Assembly (NCBI GenBank): GCA_023150895.1
Contig: JAKLJY010000034.1
Span: 5,143-67,236 of the forward strand
Source of the DNA: Myxococcota bacterium
GTDB taxonomy: Bacteria > Myxococcota_A > Bradymonadia > UBA7976 > UBA1532
Direction of reading: 5' to 3'
DNA length: 62,094 bases
The notes beneath the pieces were generated by a model. That model ran no database searches, was not told the DNA's origin, and saw only the letters and a program-made list of their open reading frames with translations. The translations under genes were made by a program, and so were the position numbers. Positions 18,477 through 27,286 of this stretch are shown here, one piece after another. Within the stretch, counting starts at the first letter, position 1, and each line of letters begins with the position of its first letter.

Positions 18477-20071
18477 GTCTCGCGCCGCATCCGCGGGTGG
18501 CGGTCGTCGGCGGGGGCATGGCCGGCATGGCGTGCGCCCTGACGCTCGCCGGGGCGGGTGCCCGGGTGACGGTCTTCGAGGCGGCACCGGCCCTCGGCGG
18601 CCGGTTCGGGACGCGGGGGACGTTTGCCGTCGAGGCGCACGGCAAGACCTACACGTTCCCCGTCGAACACGGTCTGCACGGCATCTGGCGGCAGTACCAC
18701 AACCTGCGGCGTCTGCTGGCGACCCACGGGCTCGCCGCCCGTCTCGAGGACGCCGGCGAGCAGAGCCTCGTTTTCACGGACGACGGGGGCAGGCCGCAGG
18801 CGGCCGGCATCGGGTTGCCCGTGCGACACAGCCGCCTGCCACATCTGGTCTCGCAGCTGGCCATTTTCGGGCATGCGGGCCTGCGGCGCGCCGTCCTCTC
18901 GGAGGGGCCGACGGCCCTGGCCGGCGCGCTCTGGGATCTCTGTCACGCCCTGGCCTTTCGCTCGGTCGACGATGCCCACGCCGGCGTCGGGCGGCGTGCC
19001 GTCCACACGAAGGGCCTTTCCGCCTACGACGACGTGCCGGTGGCCGACTTCCTTGCGGAGTGGCCGCCGGTCTTGCAGCGCATGTTCAATGCCCTGACGC
19101 ACTCGGCGTTCTTCCGGGAGCCGCGCGAGGTCAGTCTGGCGGCGTTTCTGACCGGCCTCGAGATCTACGTCGTGCGGGACCGCCGCAACTGCGGGTTCGA
19201 CGTCGCTCTCGATGATCCCGAAACGGCGGTTTTCGGACCGCTCTCGGCCGCGCTGCGGGGCGCCGGGGGCGAAGTCCGGTGCGGCACGCCGGTGATCGGT
19301 CTCCGACTCGAAGGCGGGCGTGCGAAAGGCGTCGAGCTCCCGGAGGGCGGCTTCGAGCCGGCGGACGCGATCGCCGTGGCCGTCGACACGGCCGCGTTCG
19401 ACCGCCTCGGGCTCGGTGAAGCTCTGGGGGTGACGCTGGGCACCGCCTCGATGGGGGCCCCCTCCGTCGTCGTCCGGCTGGTGTTCGATCGCGCGCTCGG
19501 GCTGCGACCGGATCGCCCGGCGAGCGGGGTCTTCGCAGACGGCGAGGTGGACAACTTCTTCTGGCTCGACCGCCTGCAGCGCCCGTTCCGGGCCTTTGCC
19601 GACGAAACCGGCGGCTCGGCGCTCGAGTGTCATCTGTACGGCGACCGCGCCGCGCGCGCCCGCGACGCCACCGACGAGGAGATCCTCGCCCGCGTCTCCC
19701 GGACGGTCGAGGCGACGTGGCCGAACCTCCTCGGGCGGCGGCTCGGCGCGCACGTCCAGCGCAACGCCGCGGATCACACGACGTTTCCGCCGGGGACGTT
19801 CTCGCGCCTGCCTGGGGTGGCGACCGCCGTGCCGAACGTCGCGCTCTGCGGCGACTGGATTGCGGTGCCCGACTGCGCGCTCTACCTCGAGCGCGCGACG
19901 GTGACGGGCCTGACGGCCGCCCGTACGCTGGCGCCCGTGATCGGGCTCGACGACCGGTGGATGCCCGCCCCCCTCGCGGTGGATCCGCCCCAGCCCTCCG
20001 TTCGGGCCGCGCAGCTCGCCCTGCGACTGATGCGCCGCAACGGCCTGCTCTCCGGCCTCGCCCGCGCCTGA
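18473..20071 (+). CDS. FAD-dependent oxidoreductase, phytoene desaturase/amine oxidase type
   Basis: 532 residues. The N-terminal Rossmann motif VAVVGGGMAGMACALTLAGAG and the following GGR (ALGGRFG) bind FAD. A C-terminal ALCGDWIAVPDCALYLERA is the second FAD-binding signature typical of carotenoid desaturases, HpnE-like proteins and amine oxidases. The middle domain is large, as expected for a hydrophobic substrate. The ATG at 18473 overlaps the upstream stop by four bases, which ties its expression to the CNBD-acetoacetate-decarboxylase-like protein. The pair may act on the same lipid or isoprenoid-like substrate. No other carotenoid gene is seen nearby, so an ordinary phytoene desaturase is not assumed. 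Confidence 0.85.
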   Translation: MSLAPHPRVAVVGGGMAGMACALTLAGAGARVTVFEAAPALGGRFGTRGTFAVEAHGKTYTFPVEHGLHGIWRQYHNLRRLLATHGLAARLEDAGEQSLVFTDDGGRPQAAGIGLPVRHSRLPHLVSQLAIFGHAGLRRAVLSEGPTALAGALWDLCHALAFRSVDDAHAGVGRRAVHTKGLSAYDDVPVADFLAEWPPVLQRMFNALTHSAFFREPREVSLAAFLTGLEIYVVRDRRNCGFDVALDDPETAVFGPLSAALRGAGGEVRCGTPVIGLRLEGGRAKGVELPEGGFEPADAIAVAVDTAAFDRLGLGEALGVTLGTASMGAPSVVVRLVFDRALGLRPDRPASGVFADGEVDNFFWLDRLQRPFRAFADETGGSALECHLYGDRAARARDATDEEILARVSRTVEATWPNLLGRRLGAHVQRNAADHTTFPPGTFSRLPGVATAVPNVALCGDWIAVPDCALYLERATVTGLTAARTLAPVIGLDDRWMPAPLAVDPPQPSVRAAQLALRLMRRNGLLSGLARA

Positions 20072-20235
20072 GGGCGGCCGCCGCCGGCGCTTCCCGTGTC
20101 AGAAGGCTCCGCGGGCCTGTCGATCCTTTGCGATTCGCCGAGGCCGACCGCGTCATGACGTCGAGGTCAGGACTTTCCCGGGGCTCACCGGTGAATCCTT
20201 GACCGCCCCGACGGTCTCAGAAAGTCTCGCGGTCG

Positions 20236-23200
20236 TTGGACGTCGAATTCAAAGGAACCGAGCGGTTCGAAATCGTCTCGCGTCTCGGCTCGGGGGGCAT
20301 GGGGGTGGTCTACCGCGCCTATGACCACCGCCGGGGCGCGCCGGTCGCCCTCAAGACCCTGCACCGCCTCGACCCGGCGAGCATCCTGCGCCTCAAGCAG
20401 GAGTTCCGCACCATCGCGCACGTCGCGCATCGCAACCTCGTCACGCTCCACGAGCTCGTCTCCGAGGGGAACCTCTGGTTCTTCACGATGGACCTCCTCG
20501 ACGGGGTCTCGTTCCTGGACTGGGTGCGGCAGGGGCTCGCGCCGGCGGAGGCACCGCTGCAAGGCGAGACGCTCGACGTGGCCCACACGCCGACCCTCGA
20601 CGCGCCGACGATTCGTCACACGCCCGACCTCTCGGTCTTCGAGGGCATGGCCCCGGGGACGCCCGCAACCGACACCCTGCCCCCGCCGGTCGACGTCGCG
20701 CGCCTGCGGGCGGCGCTGAGTCAGCTCGTCAACGGCATCGCGGCGCTGCACGCGGCCGGCATGCTGCACCGCGACATCAAGCCGTCGAACGTCATGGTCC
20801 TGCGGGACGGGCGAGTCGTGTTGCTCGATTTCGGCCTCGTGACGCAGGTCGAGGAGCGCCGCCCCTGGCAGAGTCAGTCCGACATGGGGGTGTCCGGGAC
20901 GCTGGAGTACATGGCGCCGGAGCAGTCGACGGACGCACCGCCCAACCCCGCCAGCGACTGGTACGCCGTGGGCGTCATGCTCTTCCAGGCGCTGACGGGT
21001 CGGCTCCCGTTCGAGGGCTCGCCGTTCAAGATCCTGATGGACAAGCGCCGCCTCGTCGCACCGTCCCCGGCGGACCTCGTGCCCGATCTGCCGCGCGATC
21101 TCGTCGATCTCTGCACGGCGCTGTTGCGGCGGGATCCCGCCGCGCGGCCCGGGGCGGCGGAGATCCTCGGGGCGCTGACCGCCCACGACGACGGACTCGA
21201 GACGCTGACCGCCATGCCGGCCCTCCGGACGCTCGTCGGGCGCGAGACCCACCTCGCGGCCCTCGGAGACGCCTGGCGCGAGGCCCAGGCCGGGCGTGGG
21301 GCGGCGGTCTACGTGCATGGCAGCTCGGGGATGGGCAAGAGCGCCCTGATCCGCCACTTCCTCGACGGGCTGCCCCGGGAGGCGCTCGTCCTCGCCGGGC
21401 GCTGCTATGAGCGCGAGAGCGTGCCGTACAAGGCCCTCGACCCGGTCATCGACGAGCTGACGACGTGGCTGACCACGTTGCCCCTCGAGGCCTGCCTGCC
21501 CCTGATGCCGCCCGACGTGCTCGCGCTCGCCCGGCTGTTCCCCGTGCTGCGCCAGGTCGGCGCCGTCGAGGCGCAGCCCCCGCTCCCCGAGATCCCCGAT
21601 GCGCGCGAACTGCGCCGGCGCGCCATCGAGGCCCTGCGCGAGCTGCTGCGACGCATTTCGGCTCGCCATCGGGTCGTGCTCTACGTGGACGACCTGCAAT
21701 GGGGCGATCGCGACTCGGCGCGACTCCTGGCCGACGTCCTCGCCGAACCGGCCGCGCCACCGATGATGCTGCTCGGCAGCTACCGGACGGAGGAAGCGGA
21801 CTCGAGCGAGTTCCTGGCGACGTTCCGCGAGCGACATCGAGAACGCGAGGGGGTCGTCGCTTCCCGAACGCTGGAGGTCGGCCCGCTCGCCGAGGCCGAC
21901 GCCCGGACGCTGGCCCACCTGCTGCTCGGTCGGGGCGACGGTACCCGGGCGGGCGCGGCCGCCGTCGCCATCGAGGCGGGGGGCAACCCGTTCTTCATCG
22001 AGGCCCTCGTCGGGTATCTCCAGCTCGGCCGCGGCGCGACCGGCGCGTTCGAGCGCCTCACGCTGGCGGAGATGGTCCAGGCCCGGGTGAGCGCATTGAC
22101 GGCCGACGCCCGGCGTCTTCTGACCGTGGTGTGCGTGGCGGCCCGGCCGCTCGGGCGCATGGTGGCTCAGGGCGCGGCGCGCATCGGCTCCGGGCTCGTC
22201 AATGCGCTGGCCCTCTTGCGGGCGCAACACCTGCTTCGGGTCCGGCTCGCCGGCGACGACGAGCTCCTGGAGAGTTACCACGACCGCATCCGCGAGACCG
22301 TCGTCGCCGCCCTGCCGCCAGAGCAGCGGCGCCGCGAGCACCAGGCCGTCGCGATCGCCCTCGAGGCCACCGGGGACGCCGACGTCGAAGCGCTCGCGGA
22401 GCACTTCCTGCTCGCCGACGACCTGCGAAAAGCGGCCACGTACACGGTTCGGGCGGCGGAGCGGGCGGCGGCGGCCCTGGCGTTCGATCACGCGGCGACC
22501 CTGTACCAGCAGGCCCTGGAGATCGCGCGCCGGCGAGGCATCGGGGACGCCGCGGCCCGGGCCGAGGAACACCGCCTGCTCGTGGCGCTGGCCGCCGCGT
22601 TGGTGGACGCCGGCCGCTGCGCCGAGGCGGCGCGGACCTACCTCGAGGCGGCCGCAGGCGCGGCGCAGGCCGAAGCGCTCGACCTGCAGCGGCGCGCCGG
22701 CGAGCAACTCCTCATCAGCGGACACGTCGACGAGGGCAAGAAAATCCTCGAGGGCGTCCTGCTGGCCATCGACATGAAACTGCCGGCGAGCCCGAAACGG
22801 GCCCTGGCGTCGCTCCTGGCCTGGCGCGCCCGGTTGCGGCTGCGCGGGCTCGGGTTCCGACCCGTCGCGGAGGCGGCGGCCCCCCCGGCGGCGCTCGTCC
22901 GCATCGATCTGACCTGGGCGGTCGCGCTGGGCCTCGGGCTCGTCGACCACATCCGGGCGGCCGACTACCAGGCGCGATCGCTCTACTACTCGCTCGAGTC
23001 CGGCGAGCCCTATCGCATCGCGCGGTCTCTGGCGATGGAGGTCGCCTACGCCGCCTCCGTCGGCCGGGGCGGCCGGGCCCGCGTCGAGCGCCTGCGGGCC
23101 GTGGCCGAGCGGCTCGTGCCCACCGTCGCGCATCCGCATACGACGGGCATCTACCAGTACTCGCTCGGCGTTTCGGGGTTCTCGTGGGGCGAGTGGCCGG

Positions 23201-24051
23201 TGGCGCGAAGGCACCTGCTCGAGGCCGAACGCGTCTATCGCGAGCAGACGACCGGCCTGAACTGGGAGGTCGCCTCGAACCATCTCTTTCTGCTCTCGGC
23301 GCTGGGCATGTCCGGCGAGCTCGGCGAGATCGCCCGGCGGGTTCCGCCGCTGCTCGACGACGCGCTGGCCCGGGGCAACGTGTACGCGGCGACGAATCTG
23401 CGCACGGGCTACCCGGCGCTGACGTGGCTGGCGCGCGACGAGCCGGAGATCGGGCGCGAGATGATCCGGCGGGCGATGGCCGAGTGGTCGAAGGAGGGCT
23501 TCCACCTGCAGCACTACTTCGACCTCGTCGCGGAGACGAACCTCGACCTTTACTGCGGCGCCGCGGCGGCGGCCTGGCAGCGTGTGCTCGCGTTCTGGCC
23601 CGGTCTCGAGGCGAGCCTCTGGCATCGGGTCGAGGTCGTGCGCATCGACACCTACGTCTACCGGGCGCGTTGCGCCGTGGCGGCCCTGGCGGCCGGCGTC
23701 GACGTGGAGCGCGCGCGCGCGACGGCCGCTCGGGATGCCCGAACGCTCCGTGGCGAGGCCGCGCCCTGGGCCATGCCGAACGCCTGCCAGACCGATGCGG
23801 CGCTCGCCGCACTGGCGGGCCGCCGAGACGACGCCCGCGCGCACCTCGAGCGGGCCGAGACCGGCTTCGAGGGCGTCGGCATGCCGGTCCATGCGGCCGC
23901 GATGAGGCGCCGGCGGGGCGAGCTGCTCGGCGGGACCGTCGGCGCGGCGCTCGTGGACGCCGCGGACGCCGCCATTCGCGAAAAGGGCGCCGTGCGCCCG
24001 GAGGCGATCGTCGACATGCTCGCACCGGGTTTCGGCGCAAAGGGACCGTGA
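20236..24051 (+). CDS. Ser/Thr protein kinase with AAA ATPase and TPR-like C-terminus
   Basis: 1271 residues from a TTG at 20236. The kinase is intact: LGSGGMG loop, Lys40 in VALK, HRDIKPSN with Asp180, DFG at 198-200, APE at 227-229. Unusually, about 50 residues rich in Thr and Pro (roughly 100-150) are inserted between the hinge and the helix before HRD. From about residue 330 an AAA_16-type ATPase follows, with Walker A HGSSGMGKSA and Walker B VVLYVDDLQWGD. The last 600 residues are helical, TPR-like repeats with Ala-rich pairs such as AARTYLEAAAGAAQAEAL. It is the full-length counterpart of the partial protein at the left edge, but with canonical kinase motifs. It is probably a cytoplasmic signalling protein; the partners are unknown. 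Confidence 0.88.
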   Translation: MDVEFKGTERFEIVSRLGSGGMGVVYRAYDHRRGAPVALKTLHRLDPASILRLKQEFRTIAHVAHRNLVTLHELVSEGNLWFFTMDLLDGVSFLDWVRQGLAPAEAPLQGETLDVAHTPTLDAPTIRHTPDLSVFEGMAPGTPATDTLPPPVDVARLRAALSQLVNGIAALHAAGMLHRDIKPSNVMVLRDGRVVLLDFGLVTQVEERRPWQSQSDMGVSGTLEYMAPEQSTDAPPNPASDWYAVGVMLFQALTGRLPFEGSPFKILMDKRRLVAPSPADLVPDLPRDLVDLCTALLRRDPAARPGAAEILGALTAHDDGLETLTAMPALRTLVGRETHLAALGDAWREAQAGRGAAVYVHGSSGMGKSALIRHFLDGLPREALVLAGRCYERESVPYKALDPVIDELTTWLTTLPLEACLPLMPPDVLALARLFPVLRQVGAVEAQPPLPEIPDARELRRRAIEALRELLRRISARHRVVLYVDDLQWGDRDSARLLADVLAEPAAPPMMLLGSYRTEEADSSEFLATFRERHREREGVVASRTLEVGPLAEADARTLAHLLLGRGDGTRAGAAAVAIEAGGNPFFIEALVGYLQLGRGATGAFERLTLAEMVQARVSALTADARRLLTVVCVAARPLGRMVAQGAARIGSGLVNALALLRAQHLLRVRLAGDDELLESYHDRIRETVVAALPPEQRRREHQAVAIALEATGDADVEALAEHFLLADDLRKAATYTVRAAERAAAALAFDHAATLYQQALEIARRRGIGDAAARAEEHRLLVALAAALVDAGRCAEAARTYLEAAAGAAQAEALDLQRRAGEQLLISGHVDEGKKILEGVLLAIDMKLPASPKRALASLLAWRARLRLRGLGFRPVAEAAAPPAALVRIDLTWAVALGLGLVDHIRAADYQARSLYYSLESGEPYRIARSLAMEVAYAASVGRGGRARVERLRAVAERLVPTVAHPHTTGIYQYSLGVSGFSWGEWPVARRHLLEAERVYREQTTGLNWEVASNHLFLLSALGMSGELGEIARRVPPLLDDALARGNVYAATNLRTGYPALTWLARDEPEIGREMIRRAMAEWSKEGFHLQHYFDLVAETNLDLYCGAAAAAWQRVLAFWPGLEASLWHRVEVVRIDTYVYRARCAVAALAAGVDVERARATAARDARTLRGEAAPWAMPNACQTDAALAALAGRRDDARAHLERAETGFEGVGMPVHAAAMRRRRGELLGGTVGAALVDAADAAIREKGAVRPEAIVDMLAPGFGAKGP

Positions 24052-24055
24052 CGGC

Positions 24056-24508
24056 TCAGGGGCCGGGGTCTTCGCCCCCGTCGTCCGCCTGGCCGGCGAA
24101 GGTCAGCGACGCGCTGTTGATGCAGTAGCGCAAGCCCGTCGGACGCGGGCCGTCGGGGAAGACGTGACCCAGATGCCCGCCGCACGCGGCACACATGACC
24201 TCGACCCGGCGCATGCCGTGGCTGTGATCGGCGGCCTCGGCGATGTGGGTTTCGGCCGTCGGGGCCGGCGCAGAGAACGACGGCCAGCCACAGCCGCTGT
24301 CGAACTTCTCGTCCGAGGTGAAGAGTTCGAGGCCGCAGCCTGCACAGGCGTAACGGCCCGGCGCGTGGTGGTCCCACAGGTCGCCCGTGAACGCACGTTC
24401 GGTGCCCTTCTCGCGCAGGACATGATACCGAAGGGGGTCGAGCCGTCGACGCCACTCGGCCTCGCTGAGGGTGACGGGCTCGGGTCGGGGGGGACGGCGG
24501 TCGGTCAC
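24056..24508 (-). CDS. msrB: Peptide methionine-R-sulfoxide reductase
   Basis: 150 residues. It carries the zinc-binding CxxC pairs (CAGC and CAAC), the GCGWPSF signature, the GGHLGHVF loop and the catalytic cysteine in RYCINSASL. It repairs R-methionine sulfoxide in proteins using thioredoxin. The start is a GTG at 24506-24508 that overlaps the stop of the alkaline phosphatase gene (GTGA), so the two are translationally coupled. There is no signal peptide, so it is cytoplasmic as read here. Its stop is four bases from the stop of the convergent kinase gene. Confidence 0.93.
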   Translation of the reverse strand: MTDRRPPRPEPVTLSEAEWRRRLDPLRYHVLREKGTERAFTGDLWDHHAPGRYACAGCGLELFTSDEKFDSGCGWPSFSAPAPTAETHIAEAADHSHGMRRVEVMCAACGGHLGHVFPDGPRPTGLRYCINSASLTFAGQADDGGEDPGP

Positions 24509-26841
24509 GGGGGCCCTCCGGGCGGCGGCGCGAAGAGGACGACCTCGACGCGCGGCGCGGGATCGGGCTCGCCGTCGAGATCCTCGTCGAGGTTCAGAAT
24601 GACGATGCCCGGCACGGCCTGCGGGTTGCCGTCGGGCTCGGGCGCGTCCGGCGGGAGCGCCGGCAGGACCTGATTGCTCGGCAGCGCGCCGTCCTCGGTG
24701 CACAGCGTCGCGAAGACGGCCAACCGGGCCCCGCGCGGGAACCCCTGCGCGCCGTAGACGTCGCCCCAGGTCAGGAGCGTTTCGAGCCCGGCCGCGGGGC
24801 GAGGGGGCCGGGGCGCGCCGTCGGGCCGGACGTCGTCGGCGAAGACGACCGGTGCGCCGAGAGCGGTCAGCGCGTCGGCGTTGGTCAGGTCACGGAGGCC
24901 CGCATCGGCGCTGCGGCTCGCCCGCGTGAGGTCGAGGCCGAGCGTCGAGACGAAGGCGCGGTCGAACCCGAGCCCGGGGTCCGGCGGGGCGTCCCAGGGG
25001 AGCCGCGCGAGCAGCGCGTCCGCACGACCCGTGAGGTCGCGCACGCGGCCGGCGAGCCCGGCGAGGCCCGTCCCGGCGCCGTAGTCGGCATCGATGAGCA
25101 GCACGACGGCGTTGCGGTCGCGCTCGAAGAGCCCGGCGAGGCCGAGGCCCATGCCGTCCGGATCCGCGCCGACGAAGAGACCGTCGAGCTGGTTGAGGCC
25201 GGCACCGAAGTTCGTCGCTCGTCGCTGCGCGGCGACCGGGAAGAGATCGTCGAAGCGTCCGTCGGGGACGAGCGCGGGGGGGGGCGGCACTGGCGGCGCG
25301 CCCGTCAGTCCCGCGGTGATCGCGGCGTGGATCCAGCGGTTGCCGCGCACTTCCCCGTCGAAGACGGCGGCCGCGTCGCCGCGCCCGAAGACGTCGACGC
25401 TCTGGTTGCTGTGGGTCCCGCGACCCCAGGTGACCTCCGGCAGGACGCCCGGTCCCCGATCACCGGTGACCGCCAGCTCGCCCGTCTCGTGGTCGGCCGT
25501 TACGAGGATCGTGACCTCCGGTCGTTCGGCGGCCCACTCGGCGACGATGCCCACGGCCTCGTCGAATGCGAGCACCTCGGGCACGACCCGCTGGAGCTGG
25601 TTGGCATGGGCCGCGAGATCGATCTTCGCGCCCTCGACCATCAGGAAGAAGCCCCCCGGCGCCGCCTCGAGGAATCGGAGCGCCGCGGTCGTCATCTCGG
25701 CGAGGGTGGGCTCCGCCGTGTCCGGCGGTCGATCGGCGACGTACTGCATCAGATCGGGCGCGAAGAGCCCGACGAGCCGTCCGTGCGCGTCCGGGGCCGC
25801 GCCGACGAGCGCGTCGCGGTCCTCGACCCGCAGGTACCCGAGGGCCTCGAGGTGATCGAGGAGGCCCGCGTCCGCGCGCCCCGAGCCAGCGCCCGCGGGC
25901 AAGAACCACATACGCCCGCCCCCGAGCATCACCTCGGGTTGCGTCTGCACCATGCTCGCGGCGAGACCGGCATAGTCGTACCGGCTGCGGGCATGCGCGC
26001 CGAAGCCGGCGGGCGTGGCGTGGGGCAGGCTCGCCGTGGTGACGAGGCCGGCGCGGGCGCCCGCGCGGTGGGCGAGCGCGACGGCCGATTCGAGCGGGAC
26101 GCCGTGGCGATCGAGCCCGACGAAGTGGTTGGTGGTCACGACCCCGCTTCCCATCGCGGTCGCCGCGGCGGCGGAGTCGGTCACCCCGTCGAGACTGGCG
26201 GTCGTCAGGCGCCCGTGGAAGGGGAAGGCGGTCTCCATCCGCAACGGGCGCCCGGCAAATGCGCGCGCGGCTTCGATGTGCCCCGGCCCCATCCCGTCGC
26301 CGATCATCAGGATGACACTGCGGGGGCGAGCGGGCGGCGGGCCGACGAGATCCCGGTCACCGAAGTCCGGCAGGGCGGGGCGCAGGCCGGCGTCCGGGGA
26401 GGGCAGGGCGTCCGCCGCGGCGTCGGCGCCGGCGTCCGACGAGGTCATGGGGGCGGCGTCGACCCGGGCATCGCCCCGGGGCCCCATCTCCGGAGCAAGG
26501 GCGTCGGCGAGTGGGCGCATCGCGTCGGGTGTGACCGCGTCAACCGGGCGCCCGTGCGCGTCGGAGACGTCTCCCGGGGGGCCGCCATCCATGGGCGGTC
26601 GCGGCGTGTGCCCGTCCGTCGCGGGCGGCGGGCGGAGCGCTGCATCTTCGGGGTCGTCGCGCGGCCCGTCGCGCGGTCCGTCGCGTGCGTCGCTCGCGTC
26701 ACCGGGGATCGGCGCCCGCCGGACGTCGTCTGCGGGGCTGTCCGGGCTGCGGCCGATCGGTTGACAGGCCGTCGAAAGAGCACCGAACGCGAGGACTGCA
26801 AACGGCCAGGGGCGGCGGTGATGGGCAACCGGGGTGGACAT
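24505..26841 (-). CDS. Alkaline phosphatase lipoprotein with C-terminal extra domain
   Basis: 778 residues, starting [15 protein letters not shown] lipobox (LSTAC) is followed by an Asp/Ala/Pro-rich linker of about 150 residues, a common arrangement in Myxococcota lipoproteins. The catalytic domain (about 170-520) has the phosphatase motifs ILMIGDGMG, the nucleophile serine in TDSAAAATA, the metal-binding [25 protein letters not shown] and GTHSNQSV. After about residue 530 a second module of about 250 residues follows, ending in EDLDGEPD and VEVVLF, which does not belong to the phosphatase fold and may be a beta-sandwich. The enzyme should act outside the cytoplasmic membrane on phosphate monoesters. 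It is the first gene of a two-gene unit with msrB. Confidence 0.88.
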   Translation of the reverse strand: MSTPVAHHRRPWPFAVLAFGALSTACQPIGRSPDSPADDVRRAPIPGDASDARDGPRDGPRDDPEDAALRPPPATDGHTPRPPMDGGPPGDVSDAHGRPVDAVTPDAMRPLADALAPEMGPRGDARVDAAPMTSSDAGADAAADALPSPDAGLRPALPDFGDRDLVGPPPARPRSVILMIGDGMGPGHIEAARAFAGRPLRMETAFPFHGRLTTASLDGVTDSAAAATAMGSGVVTTNHFVGLDRHGVPLESAVALAHRAGARAGLVTTASLPHATPAGFGAHARSRYDYAGLAASMVQTQPEVMLGGGRMWFLPAGAGSGRADAGLLDHLEALGYLRVEDRDALVGAAPDAHGRLVGLFAPDLMQYVADRPPDTAEPTLAEMTTAALRFLEAAPGGFFLMVEGAKIDLAAHANQLQRVVPEVLAFDEAVGIVAEWAAERPEVTILVTADHETGELAVTGDRGPGVLPEVTWGRGTHSNQSVDVFGRGDAAAVFDGEVRGNRWIHAAITAGLTGAPPVPPPPALVPDGRFDDLFPVAAQRRATNFGAGLNQLDGLFVGADPDGMGLGLAGLFERDRNAVVLLIDADYGAGTGLAGLAGRVRDLTGRADALLARLPWDAPPDPGLGFDRAFVSTLGLDLTRASRSADAGLRDLTNADALTALGAPVVFADDVRPDGAPRPPRPAAGLETLLTWGDVYGAQGFPRGARLAVFATLCTEDGALPSNQVLPALPPDAPEPDGNPQAVPGIVILNLDEDLDGEPDPAPRVEVVLFAPPPGGPP

Positions 26842-26926
26842 CGGCTGATCATCCCGCCGACCCGGGCGGAACGCAACGGGGTCGCGGCGGCGGGCCAGAG
26901 CCCCGGTGCGCCGGGGCCTCGGCGCG

Positions 26927-26968
26927 ATGGTTGAAAATAACGGCGTAGAAATATTACAAATGGCAAAT
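26927..26968 (+). promoter_or_regulatory. AT-rich promoter/operator island before the ArsR gene
   Basis: A short run of A and T stands out in an otherwise very GC-rich window. It contains TTGAAA at 26931-26936 and TATTAC at 26952-26957, a -35/-10-like pair with a 15-base spacer. If it is used, the start of transcription would fall almost at the ATG at 26969, giving a leaderless or near-leaderless message. The weak symmetry of TTGAAAATA and TATTACAA could be an operator half-site pair for the regulator itself. The assignment is tentative. Confidence 0.35.
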
Positions 26969-27286
26969 ATGACGGGCTCCCTCGATGCCGTGTTCGCGGC
27001 ACTGTCCGATCCCGCCCGGCGGCTCATTCTCGAGACCCTGGGTCGACGAGGGGCTCGCCCGGCGGGCGACTTCGGCGTCGTCCTGCCGCACCTGAGTCAG
27101 CCTGCGGTGTCCCGGCATCTGAAGGTCCTGCGTGAGGCGGGCCTCGTCACCGTCCGCGCCGAGGGGGCCGTCCGGATCTACGCACTGTCGCCGACCGCAC
27201 TCGGCGCGGCCGCGGCCTGGCTCGTCGCGTTGTCCGCGGCGCCACCGGGGAAATCAGCGCACGGAGAGCCCCGCCTCGAACGGTGA
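26960..27286 (+). CDS. ArsR-family transcriptional regulator
   Basis: 108 residues from the ATG at 26960; ATGs at 26927 and 26969 are also in frame and none has a good ribosome site. The winged helix-turn-helix is clear: FAALSDPARRLILETL, then LSQPAVSRHLKVLREAGLV and a wing with EGAVRIYAL. There is no metal-binding CxC pattern, so this is the non-metal SdpR-like branch. Its promoter region is an unusually AT-rich island and may hold its own operator. The gene's last 33 bases overlap the 3' end of the Clp-release-factor fusion gene on the other strand. Confidence 0.83.
   Translation: MANMTGSLDAVFAALSDPARRLILETLGRRGARPAGDFGVVLPHLSQPAVSRHLKVLREAGLVTVRAEGAVRIYALSPTALGAAAAWLVALSAAPPGKSAHGEPRLER

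Noticed and set aside
20185-23892. 1235-residue open frame on the minus strand
   Set aside because: It is antisense to the complete kinase-ATPase gene. Its composition (Arg/Gly/His-rich with no domain motifs) is the mirror of the sense codons.
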